In this document: one piece after another, positions 16,128 through 23,834 of the stretch
Numbering within the stretch: position 1 is the stretch's first letter
Layout of the letters: each line of letters begins with the position of its first letter
NCBI GenBank assembly: GCA_017792345.1
Contig: CP051228.1
Coordinates: 992,001-1,056,000, forward strand
Direction of reading: 5' to 3'
DNA length: 64,000 nucleotides
Origin: Mesoflavibacter sp.
Lineage (GTDB): Bacteria; Pseudomonadota; Alphaproteobacteria; UBA8366; Aestuariispiraceae
Position numbers and translations under genes: made by a program
Notes under the pieces: model-generated
Databases searched by the model: none
What the model saw: the letters and a program-made list of their open reading frames with translations, nothing else
Told to the model about the DNA's origin: nothing

Positions 16128-18438
16128 CGTCATGCTCCGTCATCGCGCGGAAGACTTTTTCCGGTTTCATCGGCAGGCTGTGCAGCCGGTTCCCGATGGC
16201 GCTTGCGATCGCATTGGCGATGGCGGCGGGCACCGGGACGAGACCGATTTCGCCCGCACCCTTGGCACCGAACGGGCCGTCCGGTTCCGGCGCGTCGACA
16301 ATCGTCGTATGCATCCGGTAGGGCGCATCCAGCGTTGTGGGCACCTTGTAGTCGAGCAGGGTCGGATTCGCGAGTTTCGGACCGTCCCAGACCATCTCTT
16401 CACACAGCGCGAACCCCATGCCCTGAACGAAGCCGCCGTCCATCTGGCCGATGACCAGCGACGGATTGATCGCCTTTCCGACATCGACCCCGGTCCAGAC
16501 CTCGTCCACTTCGGTCTTACCGCTGACCTCGTCGGTCAGGGTGTCGACCACGGTGCAGATGAAGCTGTAGACGCCGATCTGCGGGAAGGGCAGGCCCTTG
16601 GCGATTGCCCGTTTCGGATCGACCGTCGGCTGATCGAAGACCAGTGTATGATGCCCGACGATCGGACCGCCCGCCCCCCAATGGGCGCGCAGCGAAATCT
16701 GATGGAAGCTGACTTCCTTGTCCGATCCGGTCACGCCGACCATGCCGCCCGGACGCAGCTCCAGATCTCCGACGGCGCATTCCAGCATTTGCGCCGCATG
16801 ATCCTTCAGCTGTTTCTCGACCTCCTTCGACGCGCCGACCACGGCACGGCCGGTCGTATAGGTCACCCGGCTTGCCGTCGTGCCCCAGTTATAGGGCGAC
16901 CCGTCCGTATCCGGGCTCGCCAGGCTGATCTTTTCGACCGGGACCTTCAGCGCCTCCGCGCACATCTGAACCAGGACCGTATCCGACCCCTGCCCGATAT
17001 CCACAGCGCCGGTATTGAGAGCGATGGACCCGTCTTCCAGCACCCGGACGATCGCGCCGGTGCCCAGCAGGCCGGAGATATGCGCCCCCAGCGCCACCCC
17101 GGTGCCCCGGCGCTTGCCCTTAGGGGCGGGCCGGGCCGTCCGGCTGTCCCAATCCGACGCCTTTCGCGCCGCCGCGATACAATCGGCGAGACCGTTCGAG
17201 GCAACCTTGCCCCCACCGAACCAGGCATCACCCGGCTGCAGCAGGTTCTTCTCCCGCAGGTCCAGCGGGTCCATGCCCAGCTTCGCCGCGATTTCGTCCA
17301 ACTGCTGTTCGGCGGCGAAGGAAACCTGCGGATTGCCGAAGCCGCGATAGGCCCCGAACCGTATCTTGTTGGTGTAAACCAGCTTCCCGTGGCACTTCAC
17401 ATTCGGAATGCGATAGGGCCCGCGCGACATCAGCAGGCTGTAGCCCAACACGCCGGGACTGTCGTCCCCGAAGGCGCCGCAATCCAGCAGCACATCCATC
17501 TCGCGCGCGACCAGGGTGCCGTCCTTCTTCGCCCCGGTGCGACAGCGGATCTTGAACGGATGCCGCGCACGGACGCATTCGAAATCTTCTTCCCGGTTCA
17601 GGATCAGTTTCACCGGCCGGCCCGTCACCTGGGTCAGGCGCACGACCAGCGGCTGGATATGCGGTTCCATCTTGTTGCCGAAGCCGCCGCCGATCCGCGG
17701 CGTCAGGCAGCGCAGCTTGCTCATCGGCAAGTTCAGGCTTTCGCAGACATTCGCCTGGACCCGGAACACGGACTGGTTCGCGGACCACAGCGTGATCCGA
17801 CCCTGACTGTCGATTTCCGCCAGGGCACCGACCGGCTCGATCGCCAGATGCGCCTGGGGCGCGGTCTCGAACTCGCCCTCGACGATCACATCGGCCTCGG
17901 CGAAACCGGCCTCGATGTCGCCTTCGCTCAGTTCGGTATAGGAGGCCATATTGCCGTCGCAGATCGCCGGGAAGACCTTGAGGTAACTTTCCAGCTCCTC
18001 ATGGATAATGGCGGCGTCCGGGGCGAGGCCCGCCTCCGGCGACAGGATCGCCGGCAATTCCTCATAGTCGACGACGACGAGCTTCGCCGCCGCGCGGGCG
18101 GTTTCCTCGTCTTCCGCCGCGACCACGGCAACGGGCTCGCCGAAATACCGGATCTTGTCTTTGGCGATGGCGTGTTCGTCCTTGATGAACGCCCCCATGC
18201 GCCCATCCGGGAAATCCGCCCCGGTCAGGATCGCAGAGACTCCAGGCACGGCCAGCGCCGCCGTCAGGTCGTAACCCAGGATGCGGGCATGGGCGACGTC
18301 GCTCTGTACGATGGCGGCGTGCAGCATGTTCGGACGGCTGAGGTCGGCGATATATTGCGCCGCGCCGGTCAGTTTCTCCGCCGATTCAAGTTTGGCAACA
18401 TTTGCGCCGACGGCGCCGAACGGGATCTCAACACTCAT
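16117..18438 (-). CDS. Molybdenum hydroxylase large subunit (xanthine dehydrogenase family, Moco-binding)
   Basis: A 773-residue molybdopterin-binding subunit. Seen are the N-terminal a/b hammerhead domain (AAQYIADLSRPNMLHAAIVQSDVAHARI), RIGGGFGNKMEPH, the substrate-channel motif FGAYRGFGNPQVSFAAEQQ, the Moco-binding GAVDIGQGSDTVLVQ and the catalytic Glu at about residue 730 in GAKGAGEIGLVPVPAAIANA. The start at 18438 overlaps the 2Fe-2S subunit stop as ATGA; the longer frame to 18498 is out-of-frame neighbour sequence. With the two following entries it forms the usual three-subunit enzyme that hydroxylates a ring carbon next to nitrogen using water. Carbon monoxide dehydrogenase is unlikely because the active-site loop with its Cys is not present in the AYRGFG region. 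The actual substrate is unknown. Confidence 0.92.
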   Translation of the reverse strand: MSVEIPFGAVGANVAKLESAEKLTGAAQYIADLSRPNMLHAAIVQSDVAHARILGYDLTAALAVPGVSAILTGADFPDGRMGAFIKDEHAIAKDKIRYFGEPVAVVAAEDEETARAAAKLVVVDYEELPAILSPEAGLAPDAAIIHEELESYLKVFPAICDGNMASYTELSEGDIEAGFAEADVIVEGEFETAPQAHLAIEPVGALAEIDSQGRITLWSANQSVFRVQANVCESLNLPMSKLRCLTPRIGGGFGNKMEPHIQPLVVRLTQVTGRPVKLILNREEDFECVRARHPFKIRCRTGAKKDGTLVAREMDVLLDCGAFGDDSPGVLGYSLLMSRGPYRIPNVKCHGKLVYTNKIRFGAYRGFGNPQVSFAAEQQLDEIAAKLGMDPLDLREKNLLQPGDAWFGGGKVASNGLADCIAAARKASDWDSRTARPAPKGKRRGTGVALGAHISGLLGTGAIVRVLEDGSIALNTGAVDIGQGSDTVLVQMCAEALKVPVEKISLASPDTDGSPYNWGTTASRVTYTTGRAVVGASKEVEKQLKDHAAQMLECAVGDLELRPGGMVGVTGSDKEVSFHQISLRAHWGAGGPIVGHHTLVFDQPTVDPKRAIAKGLPFPQIGVYSFICTVVDTLTDEVSGKTEVDEVWTGVDVGKAINPSLVIGQMDGGFVQGMGFALCEEMVWDGPKLANPTLLDYKVPTTLDAPYRMHTTIVDAPEPDGPFGAKGAGEIGLVPVPAAIANAIASAIGNRLHSLPMKPEKVFRAMTEHDDAA

Positions 18439-18914
18439 GCCGCCCCTCCCGTCGCCGCATCGATCACGGCATCGACCAGCGCGCGATAACCGGAGCAACG
18501 ACAGAGATTGCCCGACAACGCGTCCCGCACCTCCTCCACATCGGGGTCAGGACTACGCTGCAGGAGATCGTGCGCCACCATCACCATGCCGGAGGTGCAG
18601 AAGCCGCATTGCACCGCATTCTGTTTCAGCAAGCTTTCCTGAACGCGGGTCAGCTCGCCGCGCGGCGCCAGACCCTCGACCGTCGTCACCTCGGCCCCGT
18701 CCAGATTGGCGGCCAGGGTCAGGCAGGACCGCATGGGCCGCCCGTCGATCAGGACCGTACAGGCACCGCACACACCTTGATTGCAACCGCGCTTGGCACC
18801 GGTCAGCAACAGATCGTCGCGCAGCACCGTCAGCAGCGTCGTCGTGCCGGCGCAGGCGAGTGTCCGGGCCGCGCCGTTCACCGTCACGGTGACATCCTGA
18901 GTCTTTGTCGTCAT
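18435..18914 (-). CDS. Molybdenum hydroxylase small subunit, two [2Fe-2S] clusters
   Basis: A 159-residue iron-sulfur subunit. The plant-type cluster ligands are C44, C49, C52 and C64 (KRGCNQGVCGACTVLIDG then MRSC). The second cluster domain has C103, C106, C138 and C140 (QCGFCTSGM and GNLCRCSGY). It passes electrons from the molybdenum site to the FAD subunit. It overlaps both neighbours by four bases, which fixes the starts and indicates one transcript and balanced synthesis. Confidence 0.95.
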   Translation of the reverse strand: MTTKTQDVTVTVNGAARTLACAGTTTLLTVLRDDLLLTGAKRGCNQGVCGACTVLIDGRPMRSCLTLAANLDGAEVTTVEGLAPRGELTRVQESLLKQNAVQCGFCTSGMVMVAHDLLQRSPDPDVEEVRDALSGNLCRCSGYRALVDAVIDAATGGAA

Positions 18915-19783
18915 CGCGCGGGCTCCATTTCCGTCAGGGCTTCCTCAAACGCCTTGGCGATCAGGCGGGGAACGATCTGCAGGCGGTATTCGGCACTGCC
19001 GCGGCTGTCATCGACCGGATCCAGATCCTCAACCAGGCGCTCGGCGAGGGCGGCGATACGCTCCGCGCTCGGCACCGCGCCAACGACGAGGGCCTCCGCC
19101 TCCGGACAGCGGACCGGCCCGCCGCCGCAGCCGCCGACCGCGAGCCGCAGATGCGTGACGGTTCCGGCGCCATCCAGCGCCAGGACCAGGGCAACCGACG
19201 CAAGGGCGAAGTCGCCGGCGACCCGGCACAGTTTTTCATAATGGCCGACGGCCCGGTCCGGCGCGGGCGGCAGCAGAACCGCCGTCACGATCTCGCCCGG
19301 CTCGACCGCGGTCTCGTACCAGCCCAGGAAGAACTCCTCTGCCGGGACGAAGCGCCGGCCATCCGGACCGGCGATTTCAATCGTCGCATCCGCCGCAACC
19401 AGGGCGGGCGGATAATCCGCCGCCGGATCGGCGAAGGAGATCGACCCGCCGATCGTGCCCATATTGCGCACCGGCGGATTGGCGATTTGAGAGGCCGCCT
19501 TCGCGACAACCGCCTGCCCGCCAGCAAGATCGCTTTCGAAGGCGGTTTCCCGATGCCGGCGCATGGCGCCGATGCGCACCGTTCCGTCCGGCGCCCGACC
19601 AAAGTCCTTCAGCTCCGCGATGGCGGACAGACTGACCAGCACATCCGGTTCGACCAGTTTCGCATTCATCATGGCGACCAAGGTGGCGCCGCCGGAAATC
19701 GGGCGACCGCCCTCGCCCGCATCGGTCAGGACGCGGACGGCATCGTCGACCGTGGCCGGTTTGTGGAATGTTGCCGCCATCAT
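18911..19783 (-). CDS. Molybdenum hydroxylase medium subunit, FAD-binding
   Basis: A 290-residue FAD-binding PCMH-type subunit (xanthine dehydrogenase/CO dehydrogenase medium subunit family). FAD contacts are expected in PISGGATLVAMMNAKL (about 30-45) and NMGTIGGSISFADPAADYPPAL (about 105-125). The ATG at 19783 is chosen since GTGGGG precedes it by seven bases and it directly follows the SRPBCC gene stop (19788); the longer frame to 19864 is read through that gene. It accepts electrons from the 2Fe-2S subunit and passes them to an unknown acceptor. Confidence 0.93.
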   Translation of the reverse strand: MMAATFHKPATVDDAVRVLTDAGEGGRPISGGATLVAMMNAKLVEPDVLVSLSAIAELKDFGRAPDGTVRIGAMRRHRETAFESDLAGGQAVVAKAASQIANPPVRNMGTIGGSISFADPAADYPPALVAADATIEIAGPDGRRFVPAEEFFLGWYETAVEPGEIVTAVLLPPAPDRAVGHYEKLCRVAGDFALASVALVLALDGAGTVTHLRLAVGGCGGGPVRCPEAEALVVGAVPSAERIAALAERLVEDLDPVDDSRGSAEYRLQIVPRLIAKAFEEALTEMEPAR

Positions 19784-19787
19784 ACGG

Positions 19788-20249
19788 CTACCCCACGACC
19801 TCTTCCGGCGCCTCGGCGAGGGTCCGGAAGGATTCTTCGAATTTGCCGGCCAGTTTGGTGGCAATCTTTTTCATCATGCCGGCACCGTAGCGGCCGAGCC
19901 GCCCGCTGATCTCGACATCGGCGGAATAGGAAACCTCCGTCCCGTCGTCGACCGGGGCCAGGCGCATCTCGTTGACCGATTTCACCATGCTGGCGCGGGA
20001 CCCTTCTTCACCACGCGATTCCGTGCGGATGAAGGTCGGGGCCTGTTCCTCCGTGATCTCGATCACCAGGTTGAACCGCGCCTTGATCGGGCCGACCGAC
20101 ACCGTGACCTGCGCGGTGTAGGAGGTCTCGTCGATCTGCTCGATCCCGTCGCAGCCGGGGACGCAGCCGACCATGACCTGGGGGTCGCGGATCAGCGACC
20201 AGACACGGTCCGGCGGGGCGCCTACAGTAAAGGATTGCTCAATACGCAT
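19788..20249 (-). CDS. SRPBCC-fold protein, CoxG-like (carbon monoxide dehydrogenase subunit G family)
   Basis: A 153-residue START/SRPBCC protein (MRIEQSFTVGAPPDRVWSLIRDPQVMVGCVPGCDGIEQI) of the CoxG family, ending in GRLGRYGAGMMKKIATKLAGKFEESF, which is the typical amphipathic C-terminal segment. CoxG-like proteins are found next to molybdenum hydroxylase genes and are thought to anchor the enzyme to the membrane or aid assembly. It is 16 bases downstream of the NicX-like gene and 4 bases upstream of the FAD subunit gene. Confidence 0.88.
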   Translation of the reverse strand: MRIEQSFTVGAPPDRVWSLIRDPQVMVGCVPGCDGIEQIDETSYTAQVTVSVGPIKARFNLVIEITEEQAPTFIRTESRGEEGSRASMVKSVNEMRLAPVDDGTEVSYSADVEISGRLGRYGAGMMKKIATKLAGKFEESFRTLAEAPEEVVG

Positions 20250-20265
20250 CGGGGTCTCCGGCCAA

Positions 20266-21342
20266 TCAGCGCCGCACGCGCGGCACGATCATCTTCGGAT
20301 CGACCAAACGGCCCTCATCCACCACGACTGTCCCATCCAGGCTGATCGTGCAATCGCGCATCGGAACGTCATAGTGACCGCGCGTGGTTCGCTTGCCGCC
20401 GCCCTGAGTATTCGGCCCGGTCGAGAACAGGAAATTGCCGGGAAAACAGCGCGACGCGGCGCGGCTGCGCTCCGGCCCTTCGCCATAGAGCGCAATCGAA
20501 TCCCAGCGGCATTGCGGGTTGAGGCCCCAACCGAGATGGGAAACCGCATATGGGTCGGGGTCGCCGGCGAAATCCTCCCCGTCCTTCAGCCATTCGCGCA
20601 TCAAGGTCGCGTCCAGCCCGCCCTCGATCTTGGTAATATGCCCCGCCTCGATGGTCAGGTGGACCGGGTCCACGACATAGCGGCAATAGGGCAGAATGAT
20701 CACATCGCCCGGCTGCATGACGACCGTGCCATGGGCGCTTTCCTCATTCGGGAAAGTGTGGATCAGGCCGACACCCCAATGGTCGAAACGGCCCGGCTCG
20801 TCCGCCATGCCATACTGGCTCATCACCGGATATTCGCCGCAGCTGTAATGAAGGTCCGTTCCGGCCTTGCTGGTGACATGCACCGACTTGGTCTTTTCGT
20901 AGATGCCATGGGCATAAAGCACCGCCTCTTTCAAACCCGGCGGGGACTGCAACTGCTCCAGGTCGTCCGGCGCGTCGATGATCATCTGAACGCGGACGCC
21001 GTTATTCATCACCTGCTTCAGCCATTTGGCGAAGAGCGGGACATGGAAGATCAGCACCATGTCGCAGGCCATCAGCGCCTCCAGCGTCCCCTTGCACTGG
21101 CCGACGGTCGGCACGCCGACCTTGGTCCAACCCGGGATCTGATTCACGCACATTTCATAGATATCGGCGCCCAACTCATCCGCCGCCGCAAAGGCCGCCT
21201 GGATGTATTCCCGGCGCGTGCCGAGGTCGGAGACGATGGCGATGGTTTCGCCCTGTTTGATGTTGCACAGCTCGAACTGCTTGCGGAACAGCATCGCCAG
21301 CTTCGCTGGGTTGACTTCCATGCTGCGGATATCTGCCTGCAT
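20266..21342 (-). CDS. NicX-like 2,5-dihydroxypyridine 5,6-dioxygenase family protein
   Basis: A 358-residue protein that closely follows the recalled pattern of Pseudomonas putida NicX: VHVTSKAGTDLHYSCGEYP, QYGMADEPGRFDHWGVG, FPNEESAHGTVV, AVSHLGWGLNPQCRW, NFLFSTGPNTQGGGKRTT and HYDVPMRDCTISLDG. NicX binds Fe(II) through a His-His-Asp set; here H269, H323 and D325 lie in the matching motifs with nearly the same spacing. Family members open a dihydroxylated pyridine ring. The ATG at 21342 (GGAGA, seven bases upstream) is chosen over the adjacent ATG at 21345. It is the first gene of the run leading into coxG-like and molybdenum hydroxylase genes and is divergent from a TetR gene. The substrate may differ from 2,5-dihydroxypyridine since the other nic genes are absent. 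Confidence 0.85.
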   Translation of the reverse strand: MQADIRSMEVNPAKLAMLFRKQFELCNIKQGETIAIVSDLGTRREYIQAAFAAADELGADIYEMCVNQIPGWTKVGVPTVGQCKGTLEALMACDMVLIFHVPLFAKWLKQVMNNGVRVQMIIDAPDDLEQLQSPPGLKEAVLYAHGIYEKTKSVHVTSKAGTDLHYSCGEYPVMSQYGMADEPGRFDHWGVGLIHTFPNEESAHGTVVMQPGDVIILPYCRYVVDPVHLTIEAGHITKIEGGLDATLMREWLKDGEDFAGDPDPYAVSHLGWGLNPQCRWDSIALYGEGPERSRAASRCFPGNFLFSTGPNTQGGGKRTTRGHYDVPMRDCTISLDGTVVVDEGRLVDPKMIVPRVRR

Positions 21343-21345
21343 CAT

Positions 21346-21759
21346 TTGTCTCCATCCTCCACACCGAAGATCGGCATGCGTAAATCCCGACGGTGCGAAC
21401 ACCACCCCAATCACCTGGAATGAAGGATTCCCGACCGCGTCCGGCGCCCAGGCCGATGCCGTCGATTCGAAGGGGTGGCCTGAGACCGCCCGCCTTTCTT
21501 CCCATCCATTCCAGGCCGTCCGTTCCGGCGGACGGCTCCGCGTTCGTTAGGGAGAGAGTGCGCCCAGACATGAAGACTGTCAATACCGTTTGTTGTTCGT
21601 TTTTAAACGATATAATCACCATACACCAAACGGCACATATGATTTTTCCAGCTTTTTCCATTGATTTTTGAACAGATTGAAAGTTAATTACAAAAGCACG
21701 CCGTTCGGTTTTGTGCATTTTCAGGCGATTTTGGCACCGAAAGACGACTGCGAGGCGGG
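21346..21759. promoter_or_regulatory. Divergent control region between NicX-like gene and tetR
   Basis: This 414-base gap has no convincing gene. The part at 21570-21720 is strikingly AT-rich compared with its surroundings. It holds the palindrome TCGTTT-TT-AAACGA (21597-21610), an outer inverted pair CCGTTTG (21586-21592) and CAAACGG (21627-21633), and a perfect -10 TATAAT on the plus strand (21611-21616) suited to tetR transcription. These are the likely operators of the divergent TetR protein. The leader side (21515-21536) holds an 8-base-pair hairpin, GCCGTCCG/CGGACGGC, that would be in the 5' leader of the NicX-like transcript. Confidence 0.55.
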
Positions 21760-22350
21760 ATGGTTCAGGTAAAGAAGGCGGATGTGCGGGAGGCGATCCT
21801 CGCAAGCGCGTTTCAGCTTTTCTCGGAAAAGGATTATGCCTCCACCAGCCTGTCGCAGATTGCGAAGAAGGCCGGCGCCTCAACCTCGAACCTCTATTCG
21901 TATTTCCCGTCCAAGCTCGACCTGCTCTGGGCGGTGCTGCGGCCCTGGCTGTTCCGGCAAATCGATCAATTGGAAATGGAATTGCAGGGCATTCAGGACG
22001 GGCGTCAGCGGATCGAACGGATTCTCTTTGTCCTGTGGGGCGAGATTCCGGCGGCGGACAACAACCTGGCCATCAACCTGGTCCAGGGGGTCGCCCTGTC
22101 GAAGCCGGAAGACAATTACAGCCGCGACCTGCTGCTCTATCTCGAACAGCGTTTGACCGTCATGCTGAAGGACAGCCTACCCGAAGATCGCCAAGGTCTG
22201 CTTGGAGAGAACGATGCCTTTTCGCATCTGGCTTTCATGGCCTTCGACGGTTTCGTCCTCACAACGCGGGTAAAAGGCCGATCAAAACGCCTTGCCGAGA
22301 TCGTTCGCATCACAACCGACCTGCTGCTCAACGGCACCCCGCCCGACTAG
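21760..22350 (+). CDS. TetR-family transcriptional regulator
   Basis: A 196-residue repressor-type protein. Residues 5-52 form the TetR DNA-binding domain (ADVREAILASAFQLFSEKDY, then SLSQIAKKAGASTSNLYSYFPSKLDLL). The C-terminal helical part is the ligand-binding and dimer domain with no recognisable ligand signature. GAGGCGGG just upstream of ATG 21760 can act as a ribosome binding site. It is divergent from the NicX-like gene across an AT-rich region containing a palindrome, so autoregulation and control of the hydroxylase cluster are probable. Confidence 0.9.
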   Translation: MVQVKKADVREAILASAFQLFSEKDYASTSLSQIAKKAGASTSNLYSYFPSKLDLLWAVLRPWLFRQIDQLEMELQGIQDGRQRIERILFVLWGEIPAADNNLAINLVQGVALSKPEDNYSRDLLLYLEQRLTVMLKDSLPEDRQGLLGENDAFSHLAFMAFDGFVLTTRVKGRSKRLAEIVRITTDLLLNGTPPD

Positions 22351-22481
22351 ATCCGTCTCCGAAGTATGCGGCCACAGAGAATGGTGTGCGACCGGGGGGC
22401 TTTTTATTCTCCCACGGTGTCCGATTAAGGTCCGCATCTGAAGACCGACAATCCGGTCGTCGGTTCGTGCGGGAAGGAGAA

Positions 22482-22557
22482 TGGTGGGCCACGTAGGATT
22501 CGAACCTACGACCTGCCGATTAAGAGTCGGATGCTCTACCAACTGAGCTAGTGGCCC
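22482..22557 (-). tRNA. tRNA-Lys (CTT anticodon)
   Basis: The minus strand reads as a full 76-base cloverleaf: acceptor GGGCCAC paired with GTGGCCC, D-arm AGCTCAGTTGGTAGAGC, a 7-base anticodon loop CTCTTAA giving anticodon CTT, T-arm with GGTTCGAATCC, discriminator A and encoded CCA (22482-22484). It decodes AAG. Its 3' end faces the catabolic region to the left. The class I lysyl-tRNA synthetase gene is also in this window (48083). Confidence 0.96.
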
Positions 22558-22679
22558 GTCGCGAGTGCCTGGGCATTGCCGGGGCAACTGGCTCCCTCGT
22601 GAAGGTGCGCGGATTTAGCAGAGTAATTCCGGGCGGTCAATCGCCGATGGGGCACAAAATGAAGGGTGCGGCATGCTGC

Positions 22680-23834
22680 CTAGGATTGGCTGTCGCCCTG
22701 GCGGCCGATCCGCACGTCGCGATGGACGAAGACATTCATGATCAGGCCGAAACCGAACATAACGGCCAGCAACGCCGACCCGCCATGGCTGACCAGCGGC
22801 AGCGGCAGACCGACCACCGGAATGACCCCCATCACCATGGCGATGTTGATGAAGACATAGAAGGAGAAGGCAACGATGCAGCCCATGGCCAGCAAACGGC
22901 CGAACTGGCTGCGCGCTCGCAGTGCGATGCCGAAACCGTAGGCCATCAGCACCAGATAAAGCGCCATCAATCCGATACAGCCCAGCAGCCCGAATTCTTC
23001 CGCCAGCATGGTGAAGATGAAATCCGTCTGTTTCTCCGGCAGGAAGTTCAGGTGACTTTGCGAGCCCTTGGTGAAGCCGCGGCCGCTGATGCCCCCGGCC
23101 CCCATGGCAATCTTGGATTGGAGGATATGGTAGCCCTTGCCCAGCGGATCGGATTCCGGGTCGAACAGGACCATCACGCGCTGTTTCTGATAGGGATGCA
23201 TCATCCCCCAGATGAACGGACTGGCCGCGATCCCCGCGATCCCCACCAGGGCAAACTTCCACCAGCGTACGCCGGCCAGGATGAACATGCAGACGCCGCC
23301 GCCCGCCATCACGACCGCCGTGCCGAGATCCGGTTGCCGCAGAATCAGCACCATCGGCGCCGCCACCAGCAGGCTGGGCACGACCAGATAGCTCAAACGG
23401 CCGACATCCTCATAGGACAGTTTGTGGAAGTAGCGGGCCAGCGCCAGGATGAGTGTGAACTTCATCAGCTCCGACGGCTGGAAATTGAACAGGCCGAAGA
23501 CCGGCAGCCATCGTTCCGCCCCGCCGGCCATCGCGCCGTAGATCTCGACACCGACCAGCATCAGGAAGGAAAACCCATAGGCCACATAGGCATAACGCAG
23601 GACGATCCGGATATCGATCACGGCCAGGACCAGGATCGAGACGGCCGCGACCGAATAGATCACGAACTGCTTTTTCGCCCAAGGATCCCAGGACCCGTTC
23701 GCCGCCGAATATTGCATCGCGATGCCGATTGCGACACAGAGGCCGAGCAGGAGCCACATCGACCAGTTGATCTGCCAGATCTTCTGGGTCAGCGTCATTT
23801 CCGGTTGCCGAAGCTCACCATGCCGGATCGCCAT
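22680..23834 (-). CDS. rodA: Rod-shape determining protein RodA (SEDS glycosyltransferase)
   Basis: A 384-residue SEDS-family membrane protein with about ten helices. Family signs are RWLPVFGLFNFQPSELMKFTLILALARY, LRQPDLGTAVVMAGGG with the essential Asp, GSQSHLNFLPEKQTDFIF and the C-terminal GLPLPLVSHGGSALLAVMFGFGL. It polymerises peptidoglycan glycan strands for cell elongation, paired with PBP2. It overlaps the mrdA stop by one base (TGATG), completing the mreB-mreC-mreD-mrdA-rodA operon. Confidence 0.97.
   Translation of the reverse strand: MAIRHGELRQPEMTLTQKIWQINWSMWLLLGLCVAIGIAMQYSAANGSWDPWAKKQFVIYSVAAVSILVLAVIDIRIVLRYAYVAYGFSFLMLVGVEIYGAMAGGAERWLPVFGLFNFQPSELMKFTLILALARYFHKLSYEDVGRLSYLVVPSLLVAAPMVLILRQPDLGTAVVMAGGGVCMFILAGVRWWKFALVGIAGIAASPFIWGMMHPYQKQRVMVLFDPESDPLGKGYHILQSKIAMGAGGISGRGFTKGSQSHLNFLPEKQTDFIFTMLAEEFGLLGCIGLMALYLVLMAYGFGIALRARSQFGRLLAMGCIVAFSFYVFINIAMVMGVIPVVGLPLPLVSHGGSALLAVMFGFGLIMNVFVHRDVRIGRQGDSQS

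Noticed and set aside
16132-18489. Long plus-strand open frame of 785 codons opposite the molybdenum hydroxylase genes
   Set aside because: It is an antisense shadow of GC-rich coding sequence; its translation has no family features and is rich in Arg, Gln and Asp.
21577-21582. Minus-strand TTGACA as a -35 for the NicX-like gene
   Set aside because: No acceptable -10 is found 15-19 bases downstream.
22351-22481. Possible terminator between tetR and the tRNA gene (CCGAC/GTCGG stem)
   Set aside because: The stem is only 5-6 base pairs without a T-run in the right place; not strong enough to list.
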